Shown piece after piece: positions 34,801 through 46,470 of a stretch of 64,000 nucleotides of DNA. Origin of the DNA: Sipunculus nudus (Eukaryota; Annelida; Sipuncula; Golfingiida; Sipunculidae). The DNA is taken from NCBI GenBank assembly GCA_026874595.1, contig CM049317.1, positions 66,630,618 to 66,694,617 of the forward strand, read 5' to 3'. A model generated the notes under the pieces. That model saw nothing but the letters and a program-made list of their open reading frames with translations, had not been told where the DNA came from and did no database searches. Position 1 is the first letter of the stretch, and each line of letters opens with the position of its first letter. A program made the position numbers and the translations under genes.

Positions 34801-36540
34801 ATAGTATCCTGACTTTGTCTGGGAATACAATTAATTTTAATAGATATTGCAAAATACTTATAGCTAAAACGTAATGGTGTCTTCAGTCCGAAATCATGGC
34901 GTCTAAGTACACCCCTGGGGCTGCAAAAGAGTTGTTTACGTTTCTCAAACAGTTCAAATTATTAAAGTTCCAACAATCCTAAGATACGCGGGATGGTATA
35001 TCCTTACCAGGCCTGGCGACACATCATCATAGTCCATAAAATACGAGCGGCCCTCGCAAGCTTTCAAGAGGAGGGGTTTTATAATCTCTCGGCGGAGTAA
35101 TCGTCACAATAACAAGTTCCAAACATAGTCGAAATAACAAAGATTTTACGTTCCTCTTTTTTGAACTCAATGGACCTGTTCTCCTTCGTGGTCGTTTCGC
35201 CTTAATGCTCTACGATCCAATGTTTGTGTCACCTCGACCTCCCAAGGGTTGACCCAGCCATCGTCTACGGTTATATGGTAGCACCATCACAATATTAATG
35301 TAAATTTTAGCAGAGGAATTTTAACAAAAGAGGGAATAAGATATGTAAAATTTAGTTAAAAGTAGATTAAATAGTTAATGTAAATTTTAGGCGAAAAAAA
35401 TAGATGAAATGGTATATAACAATTTTAGCAGAAAACAATTGAAGAAAGTAAATGGGAATTTTAGCTAGTGACCTGTTAGCTGAACCTGAAGTTAACATTC
35501 CGTATTATGAAAAATGTATAACAATATTAAAGAGAAGATAGCATACTGTGCCTTTATTTACGGTTTACCTTAGAAATAGATCAGTTAAAACAAATACATA
35601 ATTCATTAGTTGAAAGTAAATGCGGCGATATTCCTGAAATATCAGTCAGGGATGTTTTATGCATAGTGCGGAAATCAGGCACAGTTCAAGCAATATATCG
35701 TTGTCATTTCGTAAGACCAAGCTTAAACACATATCAACAGATCGGTTATCGAGAAGATTTTGCTCTCACCTAAAGGTTAATTTAGTACTGTGTAACACAC
35801 ATCCTCCGAATGATCTAAATTGAAGGATGTAACTGGTATAAATGAAAGCATAAATATTCCGAAAGGTTAAGCCAACAGACATGCCTCTTGCACTGTTATT
35901 GTTATGACCAGTAAAGGTGCTCGAGTCACAGTTTTTTATTTAATCGTGAAAATATATATCTAATATCATCCTGTGGATGAATGGCTTTCACTTTATAATA
36001 AAAACAAGTCCTCGGACAGACGCTATATTCAATGTTCGTATATTATCAGAAGGCAGTGTAAAGTACCAGACTTCAGTACCAAACAAACCCTTTTCATGCC
36101 AGCTTAAGCGTTTAATGGATATGTGAAATACCGCAATAACCTTTTTGTTTATATAACATATGGCTGGTAATTTCCATTTCAACAAAGGACAACTGGTCCT
36201 ACTTCTGTGTCTATAATAATGCATACACAATGTAATTGCCATTAGTCTAATGTAGAAATAATTGATTGATATATTGTATACTGGTTTTATTTATCTTTTA
36301 TTTAGTGATAAATGATAATGATACGGCACCACCAGACGCTAAAATCCAACAAAATACAAGGAATATTTTTTGATCTGGGCGACACGATATACAGGACCTT
36401 ATTCGGTGTGTTCCGCTAATGTAACCTGCTGATGATGACAGAAAATACAACTAGTAAAGGTACATTTATAATTCCGAAATGGATAATATATAATAGGGAT
36501 TCGTATTTTACATCTGCGATCAACATTCCATATTTAAAAA
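34790..36540. other. Conserved non-exonic part of U1 upstream of the cassette exons
   Basis: No lectin exon is visible. It holds a CpG-rich segment (34790-35290), an AT-rich stretch with recurring 'gtaaattttag' (35290-35470), and an open stretch of about 70 codons (35535-35770) that is interrupted in the sister units. Any promoter or first exon for a stand-alone cassette gene would have to lie here. Confidence 0.5.
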
Positions 36541-36605
36541 AATGAAATATTCATATAACCTTGTAGTGTACAGAATTGTGCATTGTGTGACCATATGTTT
36601 ATTAG

Positions 36606-37905
36606 GATCTCAGCGGCCATCCCGTTTTGTCACTACTTTAGGTTCAACGGGATATGAACCTACAGTAACTAACAGTTGGATAGGTGAGTATACGAATAAA
36701 ATATTATCATTGATGAAGGGTTTGATGAATATTTATTTGCCTGAATATATCTTTACTTTTTTTGCGTACATATACAAACATATTTACACAAATAAAACTT
36801 GTTATGTGTTGTTTAAGACAAGTTACGGGATCCTGCGGTGGTTGCTATTCTCTCTGCTGGTGGAACCTTAGTCTTGGTCGGAATAGCTCTGTATTGTGTA
36901 AGAAGCTCTAAATGCAACAGACAGCAAAGACATCAGATAAGGTATATAAATGTTACTGTGGTTAAACTGTTCACGTAGATACTGAGCGAATGTAGATTCA
37001 GTCAGTATCATTAGCTTTACATTTCGTTGTCGTACAAAACAACATGTCAGAAAATTAATTTGTTATTTTCTTGAATCAGGCCTAAAGTTACTTGTTAGCG
37101 ATCAGTAAGGCTTTTTTTGGGAATCAATAACGCATGACCACTACGAATTCTAATACCGGTATGTCGCATGTATAATCCAAATCAATAGTATTAAGTGCAA
37201 TATCGACTTCAACGCTTCACTAGATAGGTGAGTCGCGCACCGCCCAGTTCCAACTCTGCCGTTTAGGTTTGTTGTGAAATGGAACAGTAGATACCTTTTA
37301 ATATCCGATATTAGTTTAACACCTGAAATGCTACCTTTGGTATTCTTTTTTACATCAGATACCTTTATTGTTTGAAATTGAGTGAAATACTTATCATCCT
37401 CCTGATTCTTGAGACCCAAATAATAGTGGAATAGTGCAATATTTCAATTTTAAATAGGGAGCAACAATCAAACATGAAAATAGAACCTCGCCCGGAGGGA
37501 GTCTCTCCGGAGTGCAGTCAGGTCAGTTTTATGCCTCGGTTCCAAGCTGTCCAGCTGAACCAGGAAATACGTACATGGAACAGGAAATACGAACCGTATT
37601 TCTACCATACTGCAATGGACGGTGGTGGTGCGGAATCGACTTGTAAATATAACACAATCGGTGGTACCTCAGGATATTATCCGGCAAATCGTCTCATGGG
37701 ACGAACTCCATCAAAACAGAGTGTGACAACAGCGAGCATTATGTGTTACCCCGTGTCTTCCCCGTTAACTCCTGTGAACATGACACGGGTTTATTCGCTC
37801 GGCAGGATCAACGACCTGGAGCTGCGGCCGCTTCCAACTCCTCCTAAAGGTCCAAAGTTTCTGACTCCGCCAGCATCCTCTTCCTGTTCCTCAGAGTCAG
37901 ATTGA
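36606..37905 (+). CDS. U1 cassette: stalk, membrane and tail exons without lectin domains
   Basis: Exons: 36606-36683 (stalk, SQRPSRFVTTLGSTGYEPTV), 36818-36941 (membrane, DPAVVAILSAGGTLVLVGIA then LYCVRSSKC), 37458-37905 (tail, 149 codons). Phases are 1, 1 and 2, the same as exons 6-8 of genes A and B, and the frames are open throughout. The tail shares MCYP, RVYSL and RPLPTPP with the full genes but stops at SSSCSSESD, lacking the acidic end. No CTLD exon lies between gene B and here. An in-frame ATG at 36542 precedes the stalk with MKYSYNLVVYRIVHCVTICL; that stretch aligns with intron sequence of gene B, so it may be intron or a captured leader. AATAAA at 38068-38073. Whether it is spliced to an upstream gene or stands alone is unknown. 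Confidence 0.6.
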
Positions 37906-38895
37906 AGCGAGTAAGAATCCGCAAAAGGCGGCAAGTTGACATTACATGCACCAACACTTAGAAAGACGTCAAGGACGTTTAACGATTGTATTATTTTAAC
38001 CCTAATTCTTTTCATTATTTGACTTTGGGTTAGGATCTTGCAAAAATGTATGTATGTTTGTGTTTTAAATAAATAGGATACTGTTTTGTAAGGGATTATA
38101 ATAATTAAGAGCAGAGAAGGATTATAGATTATCTGATCATAAGAATAAAAAATAGAACATACCCATCAAGAATAATCTCGTTAATTTATAGTGCAATTTA
38201 TAGTACAAAGAACAAAACCGCATTTGGACAGAAACCACAATTAAATATAACAGTATAATTATACATGTTTACACTGAGGTATGATTTATGATTTCAACAC
38301 AATGAAGCCATAGGGATTTCGATGATAAGGGGAGATTATTAATAACAAATGAGGAACTACATCCTGCGTAAAACCAGTAACGCACTGAGGGGCAATATTG
38401 ATCATTTCAAATAAATCTGGATGTTTATAATATAAACTTATACAATGTATATGTTATGTATTTTCTACATGTTTATATCTCTGTTTGAGAATAAGCTTGT
38501 ATCCGCAATAGCAAAATTTCCGGATCATGTATCAGTTTACTCTATGCGCAATGTGCAGTATTAGTGCAGTTTGGTCTAGAGTGGTCCGCTGCATAGACGG
38601 GCTACAGTGATTCCGTCTACTTTTTCCGGTTTTCAGTAACCGTTTTCTATTGGGACATGTTTTCGAATTTCATACAGAGAACCGACTTTTATTTGTATTC
38701 ACGCTTTATCTCTGTGTAAAACGATTAGCTTGGTTATTCATATATTTCTCTAGATAATATATGCCGACACCATAAAAGGCCATCAGTTTTTCGTGCTGCA
38801 AGCAATGCTGCTGTGTCGGCACAACTGGCTTCACTACTGGAACGTTACTTCTCTGGTTCCTATAAGAGTATGCTGAAACACATAGAGGCTTGATA
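37906..38895 (+). other. 3' region of U1
   Basis: 3' UTR candidate up to the AATAAA at 38068, then non-coding AT-rich sequence repeated in U2 (42705-43695) and U3 (52756-53745) with about 97-98% identity by eye. Nothing else seen. Confidence 0.5.
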
Positions 38896-38972
38896 TCATC
38901 TTTAGCTTAATGGTTGAGCAGACGAACGGCATCGGCAGGTCATGGGTTCGAATTCTATACCACATGAATAAA
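38895..38972 (+). mobile_element. tRNA-like SINE head at the end of U1
   Basis: An A box-like TAGCTTAATGG (38903-38913) and a B box GGTTCGAATTC (38945-38955) are spaced as in tRNAs, but the arms do not pair as a full cloverleaf, so this is a tRNA-derived fragment, not a tRNA gene. Copies: 43702-43770 in U2 and 53753-53815 in U3. In U1 the duplication junction follows within a few bases. Confidence 0.45.
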
Positions 38973-39599
38973 AATCTATAGGGTTCTTACATTAGTAGTG
39001 GGCCATACATAAGTCACGCTTGAAATCCATATGGCTATCAAACCTGGAAATATTATAAGAGGTGTGTGATTTTCACCAAATATTGAAATATTAAAGGTCA
39101 AGGCCACTGTGATGGTAAAGGTAATGACCGAAATTTAAATAATCATGTATCCAATCCCTGTACATATTCATAATATGAAAGAATTCTGTCCATTAGTTTT
39201 TGTCTTATAATGCTCACAGTACTGTCACGTGGCAAAATTTGGGGTATTAAAAGGCGTAAAAACAAGAAAAGGATAAAAGGTGGCGCCACCAGTTTCAGTC
39301 ATATCACAAGGCTATCCAGGATCTTCGGTTACCTTGATTTTTGGACCAGTTCATGCACGTTTTTCTTTAGATATTTAAGAATTTGTGTTATTTTCAGCAA
39401 AATTGGACCTATTCATGGTCAAGGTCAATCCCCAAGCAAAGGTCATGACCCCATAAATAGGCTTCGTCCACTTACCTTTTTTTAACAAATGTAAAGTTTG
39501 AAAATATCAGTGAAATATTTTTTTAGTTTTCCCGCTCACGAGGTTTTTCTGCGGTGGCGGCGGTGGCAGCGGCGGCGGCGGCGAGACCGGCGTGAAATC

Positions 39600-41400
39600 A
39601 TAGTATCCTGACTTTGTCTGGGAATACAATTAATTTTAAAAGATATTGCAACATACTTATAGCTAAAACGTAATGGTGTCTTCAGTCCGAAATCATGGCG
39701 TCTAAGTACACCCCTGGGGCTGCAAAAGAGTTGTTTATGTTTCTCAAACAGTTCACATTATTAAAGTTCAAACAATCCTAAGATAAACGGGATGGTACAT
39801 CCTTACCAGGCCTGGCGACACATCATCATAGTCCATAAAATACGAGCAGCCCTCGCAAGCTTTCAAGAGTAGGGGCTTTATAAGCTCTCGGCGGAGTAAT
39901 CGTCACAATAACAAGTTCCAAACATAGTCGAAATAACAAAGATTTTACGTTCCTCTTTTTTGAACTCAATGGACCTGTTCTCCTCCGTGGTCGTTTCGCC
40001 TTAATGCTCTACGATCCAATGTTTGTGTCACCTCGACCTCCCAAGGGTTGACCCAGCCATCGTCTACGGTTATATGGTAGCACCATCACAATGTTAATGT
40101 AAATTTTAGCAGAAGAATTTTAACAAAAGATGAAATAAAATATGTGAAATTTAGTTAAAAGTAGAATAAATAGTTAATGTAAATTTTAGGAGAAAAAAAT
40201 AGATGAAATGGTATATAACAATTTTAGCAGAAAACAATTGATGAAAGTAAATGGGAATTTTAGCTAGTGACCTGCTAGCTGAACCTGAAGTTAACATTCC
40301 GTATTATGAAAAGTGTATAACAATATTAAAGAGAAGATAGCATACTGTGCCTATATTTACGGTTTACCCTAGAAATAGATCAGTCAAAACAAATACATAA
40401 TTCATTAGTTGAAAGTAAATGCGGCGATATTCCTGAAATATCAGTCAGGGATGTTTTATGCATAGTGCGGAAATCAGGCACAGTTCAAGCAATATATCGT
40501 TGTCATTTCGTAAGACCACGCTCAAACACATATCAATAGATCGGTTATCGAGAAGATTTTGCTCTCACCTAAAGGTTAATTTAGTACTGTGTAATACACA
40601 TCCTCCGAATGATATAAATTGAAGGATGTAACTGGTATAAATGAAAGCATAAATATTCCGAAAGGTCAAGCCAACAGACATTATGCCTCCTGCACTGTTA
40701 TTGTTATGACCAGTAAAGGTGCTCGAGTCACAGTTTTTTATTTACTCGTGAAAATATATATATAATATCATCGTGTGGATGAATGGTTTTCACTTTATAA
40801 TAAAAACAAGTCCTCGGACAGACGCTATATTCAATGTTCGTATATTATCAGAAGGCAGTGTAAAGTACCAGACTTCAGTACCAAACAAACCCTTCTCTGC
40901 CAGCTTAAGCGTTTAATGGATATGTGAAAAACCGCAATAACCTTTGTTTATATAACATATGGCTGGTAATTTCCATTTCAAAAAAGGACAACTGGTCCTA
41001 CTTCTGTGTCTATAATAATGCATACACAATGTAATTTCCATTAGTCTAATGTATAAATAATTGATTGATATATTGTATACTGGTTCTATTTATCTTTTAT
41101 TTAGGGTCAATGTGATAAATGATAATGATACGGCACCACCAGTCGCTAAAATCCAACAAAATACAAGGAATATACTTTGATCTGGGCGACACGATATACA
41201 GGACCTTTTTCGGTGTGTTCCGCTAATGTAACCTGCTAATGATGACAGAAAATACAACTAGTAAAGGTACATTTATAATTCCGAAATGGATAATATATAA
41301 TAGGGAATCGTATTTTACATCTGCGATCAACATTCCATGTTTAAAAGAATGAAATATTCATATAACCTTGTAGTGTACAGAATTGTGCATTGTGTGACCA
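39600..41400. other. Conserved non-exonic part of U2
   Basis: Colinear with 34790-36600 of U1, with the same CpG-rich and 'gtaaattttag' segments. The 70-codon open stretch of U1 is cut here by a TAG near 40537. No lectin exon. Confidence 0.5.
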
Positions 41401-41412
41401 TATGTTTATCAG

Positions 41413-42704
41413 GATCTCAGCGGCCATCCCGTTTTGTCACTACTTTAGGTTCAACGGGTTATGAACCTACAGTAACTAACAGTTGGATAGGTGAGTATAC
41501 GAATAAAATATTATCATTTATGAAGGGTTTGATAAATATTTATTTGCCTGAATATTTCTTTACTTTTTTGCGTACATATACAAACATATTTACATAAAAC
41601 TTGTTATGTGTTGTGTAAGACAAGTTACGGGATCCTGCGGTGGTTGCTATTCTCTCTGCTGGTGGAACCTTAGTCTTGGTCGGAATAGCTCTGTATTGTG
41701 TAAGAAGCTCTAAATGCAACAGACAGCAAAGTCATCAGATAAGGTATATAAATGTTACTGTGGTTAAACTGTTAACGTGGATACTGAGCGAATGTAGATT
41801 CAGTCAGTATCATTAGCTTTACATTTCGTTGTCGTACAAAACAACATTTCAGAAAATTAATTTGTTATTTTCTTGAATCAGGCCTAAAGTTAATTGTGAG
41901 CGATCAGTAAGGCTTTTTGGGAATCGATAACGCATGACCACTACGAATTCTAATACCGGTATGTCGCATGTATAATCCAAATCACTAGTATTAAGTGCAA
42001 TATCGACTTCAACGCTTCACTAGCTAAGTGAGTCGCGCACCGCACAGTTCCCACTCTGGCGTTTAGGTTTGTTGTGAAATGGAACAGTAGATACCTTTTA
42101 ATATCCGATTTTAGTTTAACACCTGTAATGGTACCTTTGGTTTTCCTTTTATATCAGATACCTTTATTGTTTGAAATTGAGTGAAATACTTATCATCCTC
42201 CTGATTCTTGAGACCCAAATAATAGTGGAATAGTGCAATATTTCAATTTTAAATAGGGAGGAACAATCAAACATGAAAATAGAACCTCGCCCGGAGGGAG
42301 TCTCTCCGGTATGCAGTCATGTCAGTTTCATGCCTCGGTTCCAAGCTGTCCCGCTGAACAAGGAAATACGTACATGGAACAGGAAATACGAACCGTATTT
42401 CTACCATACTGCAATGGACGGTGGTGGTGCGGAATCGACTTGTAAATATAACACAATCGGTGGTACCTCAGGATATTATCCGGCAAATCGTCTCATAGGA
42501 CGAACTCCATCAAAACAGAGTGTGACAACAGCGAGCATTATGTGTTACCCCGTGTCTTCCCCGTTAACTCCTGTGAACATGACACGGGTTTATTCGCTCG
42601 GCAGGATCAACGACCTGGAGCTGCGGCCGCTTCCAACTCCTCCTAAAGGTCCAAAGTTTCTGACTCCGCCAGCATCCTCTTCCTGTTCCTCAGAGTCAGA
42701 TTGA
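41413..42704 (+). CDS. U2 cassette: stalk, membrane and tail exons
   Basis: Exons 41413-41490, 41620-41743 and 42257-42704, all open and in the same phases as U1. The tail differs from U1 at a handful of residues (for example SPVCSHV for SPECSQV, and PLNK for QLNQ). The donor gtgagt, the acceptors tgtaag and aaatag and the poly(A) signal (42867-42872) are intact. An in-frame ATG upstream (41337 or 41349) would give a leader as in U1. No mark of decay is visible. Confidence 0.6.
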
Positions 42705-44805
42705 AGCGAGTAAGAATCCGCAAAAGGCGGCAAGTTGACAATATATGCACCAACACTTAGAAAGACGTCAAGGACGTTTAACGATTGTATTATTTTAACC
42801 CTAATTCTTTTCATTATTTGACTTTGGGTTAGGATCTTGCAAACATGTATGTATGTTGGTGTTTTAAATAAATAGGATACTGTTTTGTAAGGGATTATAA
42901 TAAATAAGAGCAGAGAAGGATTATAGATTATCTGATCATAAGAATAAAAATTTGAACATACCCATCAAGAATAATCTCGTTAATTTATAGTACAATTTAT
43001 AGTACAAAGAACAAAACCGCATTTGGACAGAAACCACAATTAAATATAACAGTATAATTATACATGTTTACACTGAGGTATGATTTATGATTTCAACACA
43101 AGGAAGCCATAGGGATTTCGATGATAAGGGGAGATTATTAATAACAAATTGGGAACTACATCCTGCGTAAAACCAGTAACGCACTCAGGGGCACTATTGA
43201 TCATTTCAAATAAATCTGGATGTTTATAATATAAACTTATACAATGTATATGTTATGTATTTTCTACATGTTTATATGTCTGTTTGAGAATAAGCTTGTA
43301 TCCGCAATAGCAAATTATCCGGATCATGTATCGGTTTACTCTATGCGCAATGTGCAGTATTAGTGCAGTTTGGTCTACAGTGGTCCGCTGCATAGACGGG
43401 CTACAGTGATTCCGTCTACTTTTTCCGGTTTACAGTAACCGGTTTCTATTGGGACATGTTTTCGAATTTCATACAGAGAACCGACTTTTATGTGTATTCA
43501 CGCTTCATCTCTGTGTAAAACGATTAGCTTGGTTATTCATATATTTCTCTAGATAATATATGCCGACACCATAAAAGGCCATCAGTTTTTCGTGCTGCAA
43601 GCATTGCTGCTGGGTCGGCACAACTGGCGTCACTACTGGAACGTTACTTCTCTGGTTCCTATAAAAGTATGCTGAAACACATAGAGGCTTGATATCATCT
43701 TAAGCTTAATGGTTGAGCAGTCGAACGGCATCGGCAGGTCATGGGTTCGATTTCTTTACCACATGAATCAAATTTTTTGTGTATTCATGTTCTATCACAA
43801 TATGTAAATTACTGATAATTCGAATAAATAATATTTATTTGTGTACATCTGTCGAAAGATTAATATCGTTAGCCTGGCCAAATATACCAGTAAGGGACAT
43901 ATAAAATGGTCGTAATTTGCTCGCATTTTACAGGTGGTTGTTCAGTATATTATATCTTACTTAAAACAGGTACGTGTCAGTATTGTACACTTAACAGCAC
44001 CCTTTTTTACATTTGACAGCTAAAGGAGAATAACCTTTTTGCTATTTTAAGTGTAACGATCTTCTTCTAAGAGACTTGTCGGTCTGACTGGCAAAGTTTA
44101 CATCCATGGAGCCAGTGCATATTCGATTACTACGGCAAATACAAGTTGCAGCATTCAAGATTTTGGCCGGAAACAGGCTGCGTATTATACACAGGGTTAT
44201 GTGTTTTTCCTCAGAAATTGTTGCTCTAAATAGGGGTGCGGATTATCAACGGTAGCGGATTATCCACGGAGGAAAACGGTATCGATTTATCATCAACGAA
44301 TAGACATTATAAAAGAATTAAGCTGTTGATTCATGCCTCACAGTCGATATAATAATGAAATATACTTTTCATAAACTAGAACATGACAACAAAGAACTCC
44401 CAGTGCGTTGTAATACATCAAGTCGGAATGAGTTCTTTTGAGACATAATCTCTTTCTTGTGCCATTAACTGAGACCACTTGGTTGCGTGACTCCATGACA
44501 AATATTGTAGGTATCAGTTCATTATGCTTCATAAATCGATATTAACATTTCTTTCGATTTTCTAATGATAACATTGATAACTACTCGCCGAACCTGGATC
44601 GGGAATCCATGAATGTTAAACCTCACAATAAGTGCCACCAAAGGGACCTCAATAAATTAGTTACAGTTTTTAGGTATTCATTTAAGCGTGGTTTGACTAT
44701 CAAGGATGTGGCAACAGTCCGAATGGCCATACGTTTTGATTTAAAAGCTGAAATTACTTCTTAGGCTTTATATATTATTTATTTATGATATTGTAAATTT
44801 ACAGA
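42705..44805 (+). other. 3' region of U2
   Basis: Same as U1 to the tRNA-like head (43702-43770), then 1 kb shared with U3 (53830-54855) and, from 44320 on, with U4 (58665-59157). No gene seen; an open stretch matching 54103-54285 of U3 is present but unsupported. Confidence 0.45.
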
Positions 44806-45164
44806 GTCAAAATTGAAAAGAAATATCAGATAATCTATATCCAAGCACATTTGATATAATTACTTATTATTTTTATTGTTATATATGCAATGAATGGTTG
44901 ATTGACATTTAAGATTGATATAACATATTCAGTAACCATAGATCAACATAATTAATACAAATGTAGTTTTTATCAGATCAAATTCAAAGGCTTAGGATTC
45001 ATACATGAATGAAATAATAAAATAAAAAGGCATTAGGCCTCGACGCAAACATCCCTGCCCTTGTCTGACCATCCTTCGTTCTGTGTCCTGAACTAATTTG
45101 AAAAATTCGCCTGGTCAGGCAATGTTTTCTCCGTACTTAGTGTACGTTCCCACTTAATTACCAC

Positions 45165-45192
45165 CTGACGAAGAAGTCTTTGTACTTCGAGA
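45165..45192 (+). ncRNA. Hammerhead-ribozyme-like core, copy 1 (degenerate)
   Basis: CTGACGA (45165-45171) is followed by a hairpin GAAGT...ACTTC and then GAGA (45189-45192), where the hammerhead consensus is CUGANGA, stem II, GAAA. The GAAA is altered to GAGA here and stems I/III are not evident, so activity is doubtful. Confidence 0.2.
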
Positions 45193-45709
45193 GCTCGTGT
45201 GTTAATTTATTTAAGCAAACAGCAAGTGATCTTTTTATAAATTAAAGCAAAGAAAGTTTTCTATATGATGACCTCATATAGGAATCCATGAAATATTGTT
45301 ACATTTTCATTTGTTAGGAAATATTTTGGCACAGTAAATTTAATATAATTTTGAATATATGTATAATAATTGTAAATATAAAAACTGTATAATGACATAA
45401 CGGTTTTTAACAAAAGAGAATTATAGAAGAGAATGATAAAATCCTATGAGAATAATCTCTTCATTTATCAAACAATAAGCGGAACCTCCTTTGTACACTA
45501 CAGGGTAAAGTGACTGTTATTATTCGTATTCATACATGAATGAAATAATAATAAAATAAAAAGGCATTAGGCCTCGACGCAAACATCCCTGCCCTAGTCT
45601 GACCATCCATGAACAACATTTTGTTCTGTGTCCTGAACTTATTTGGAAATTAGCCTGGTCAGGCAATGTTTACTCCCTACGTGTACGTTCTCACTTAATT
45701 ACCTACCAC

Positions 45710-45737
45710 CTGACGAAGAAGTCTTTATACTTCGAAA
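45710..45737 (+). ncRNA. Hammerhead-ribozyme-like core, copy 2
   Basis: CTGACGA (45710-45716), hairpin GAAGT-CTTTAT-ACTTC, then GAAA (45734-45737): all conserved core elements of a hammerhead are in order. I could not find a convincing stem III/stem I with an NUH cleavage site, so this may be coincidence or a transposon-end fragment. Confidence 0.3.
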
Positions 45738-45796
45738 GCTCGTGTGTTATTAAACCAGTATATCCAAAAGGCGTCACTGTTTATCTTAACTTTCAC

Positions 45797-45799
<3 letters not shown>

Positions 45800-45843
<44 letters not shown>
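45800..45843. repeat. (TA)n microsatellite
   Basis: About 22 TA units inside copy 2 of the spacer duplication and absent from copy 1, so gained after that duplication. Confidence 0.95.
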
Positions 45844-46421
45844 CTATTTATTTAAGCAAACAGCAAGTGATTTTTTTATAAATTACAGTAAAGAAAGTTT
45901 TCTATATGAAGACCTTATATAGGAATCGATAAAATATTGTTACATATTCATTTGTGCAAAATATATTTCTGGTACACATTAAATCTGATATAACTTTAAA
46001 TATGTGTATATTAATTCCGGTTGGCTAATTGTTTAATGACAAATCGGCTTTTAACAAAAGAAAAAAAATATAGAATTGAATGATACAACCCTAAGAGAAG
46101 AATTCCTTCATTAATCAAACAATGAGCTGAACCTCTTTTGTACTTAACAGTGTAAAGTGATGGCTATTATTCATGTTCACATTCAGGTTTGTTGTTTACC
46201 TTGATTAAGGACGGTAAATCCTAATAAATGAGGAACTAAATATTCTGAAGAAAAGAATGATAAATTCAGACCCACTATTGTTCATTTACCATGTATGCAT
46301 GTATATATTATATTGTATTGTATATATTATCTGATAATAAATAAATTAGTCTATCTTTAAAGCGTCACTCTTACCCTTTACATATACACACCGACTACAG
46401 ACTACCACGGCTACGACTAGA

Positions 46422-46427
<6 letters not shown>

Positions 46428-46466
<39 letters not shown>
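46428..46466. repeat. (ATT)n microsatellite
   Basis: About 13 ATT units; a trinucleotide tract in the U2-U3 spacer. Confidence 0.95.

Positions 46467-46470
<4 letters not shown>

Larger units (their letters stand above)
31930..38973 (+). repeat. Unit U1 of the downstream tandem array
   Basis: Order of blocks: 3'-flank-derived block (31930-32330), 'acccataaactagaaattt' start (32528), GGTGGCGCCACC and 'gtgaccttgacctttgacct' repeats (to about 34740), (GGC)n block (34755-34790), CpG-rich conserved block (34790-35290), cassette exons (36606-37905), 3' region and tRNA-like head (38900-38970). The next unit starts abruptly at about 38974, joining into sequence equivalent to 34173, which makes a 4.8-kb direct duplication. 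Confidence 0.75.
38974..44805 (+). repeat. Unit U2 of the tandem array
   Basis: Starts inside the 'gtgaccttgacc' block (so it lacks the first 2.2 kb of the unit), then runs colinear with U1 through (GGC)n at 39553, the CpG-rich block, cassette exons and 3' region. It extends 1 kb further than U1, to a point near 44805 where similarity with U3 and U4 ends. Small indels apart, identity with U1 is about 97%. Confidence 0.75.
44993..46176 (+). repeat. Direct duplication of about 530-650 bases with hammerhead-like cores
   Basis: Copy 1 is about 44993-45525 and copy 2 about 45527-46176 (longer by a (TA)n insertion). Shared landmarks: 'ggcattaggcctcgacgcaa', 'gcctggtcaggcaatg', 'cacctgacgaagaagtcttt' and 'agcaaacagcaagtgat'. 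The two copies differ at many positions, so this is older than the U units. Confidence 0.75.

Noticed and set aside
35535-35770. Open stretch of about 70 codons upstream of the U1 cassette as a separate gene
   Set aside because: It has no ATG near its start and no recognised domain. It is cut by a TAG in U2 and several other units and frameshifted by a 14-base deletion in U3.
36606-42704. Calling the cassettes plain pseudogenes
   Set aside because: Apart from missing upstream exons there is no stop, frameshift or splice-site loss in any of the visible cassette exons. Their high mutual identity means this is weak evidence for function, but it is not evidence of decay either.
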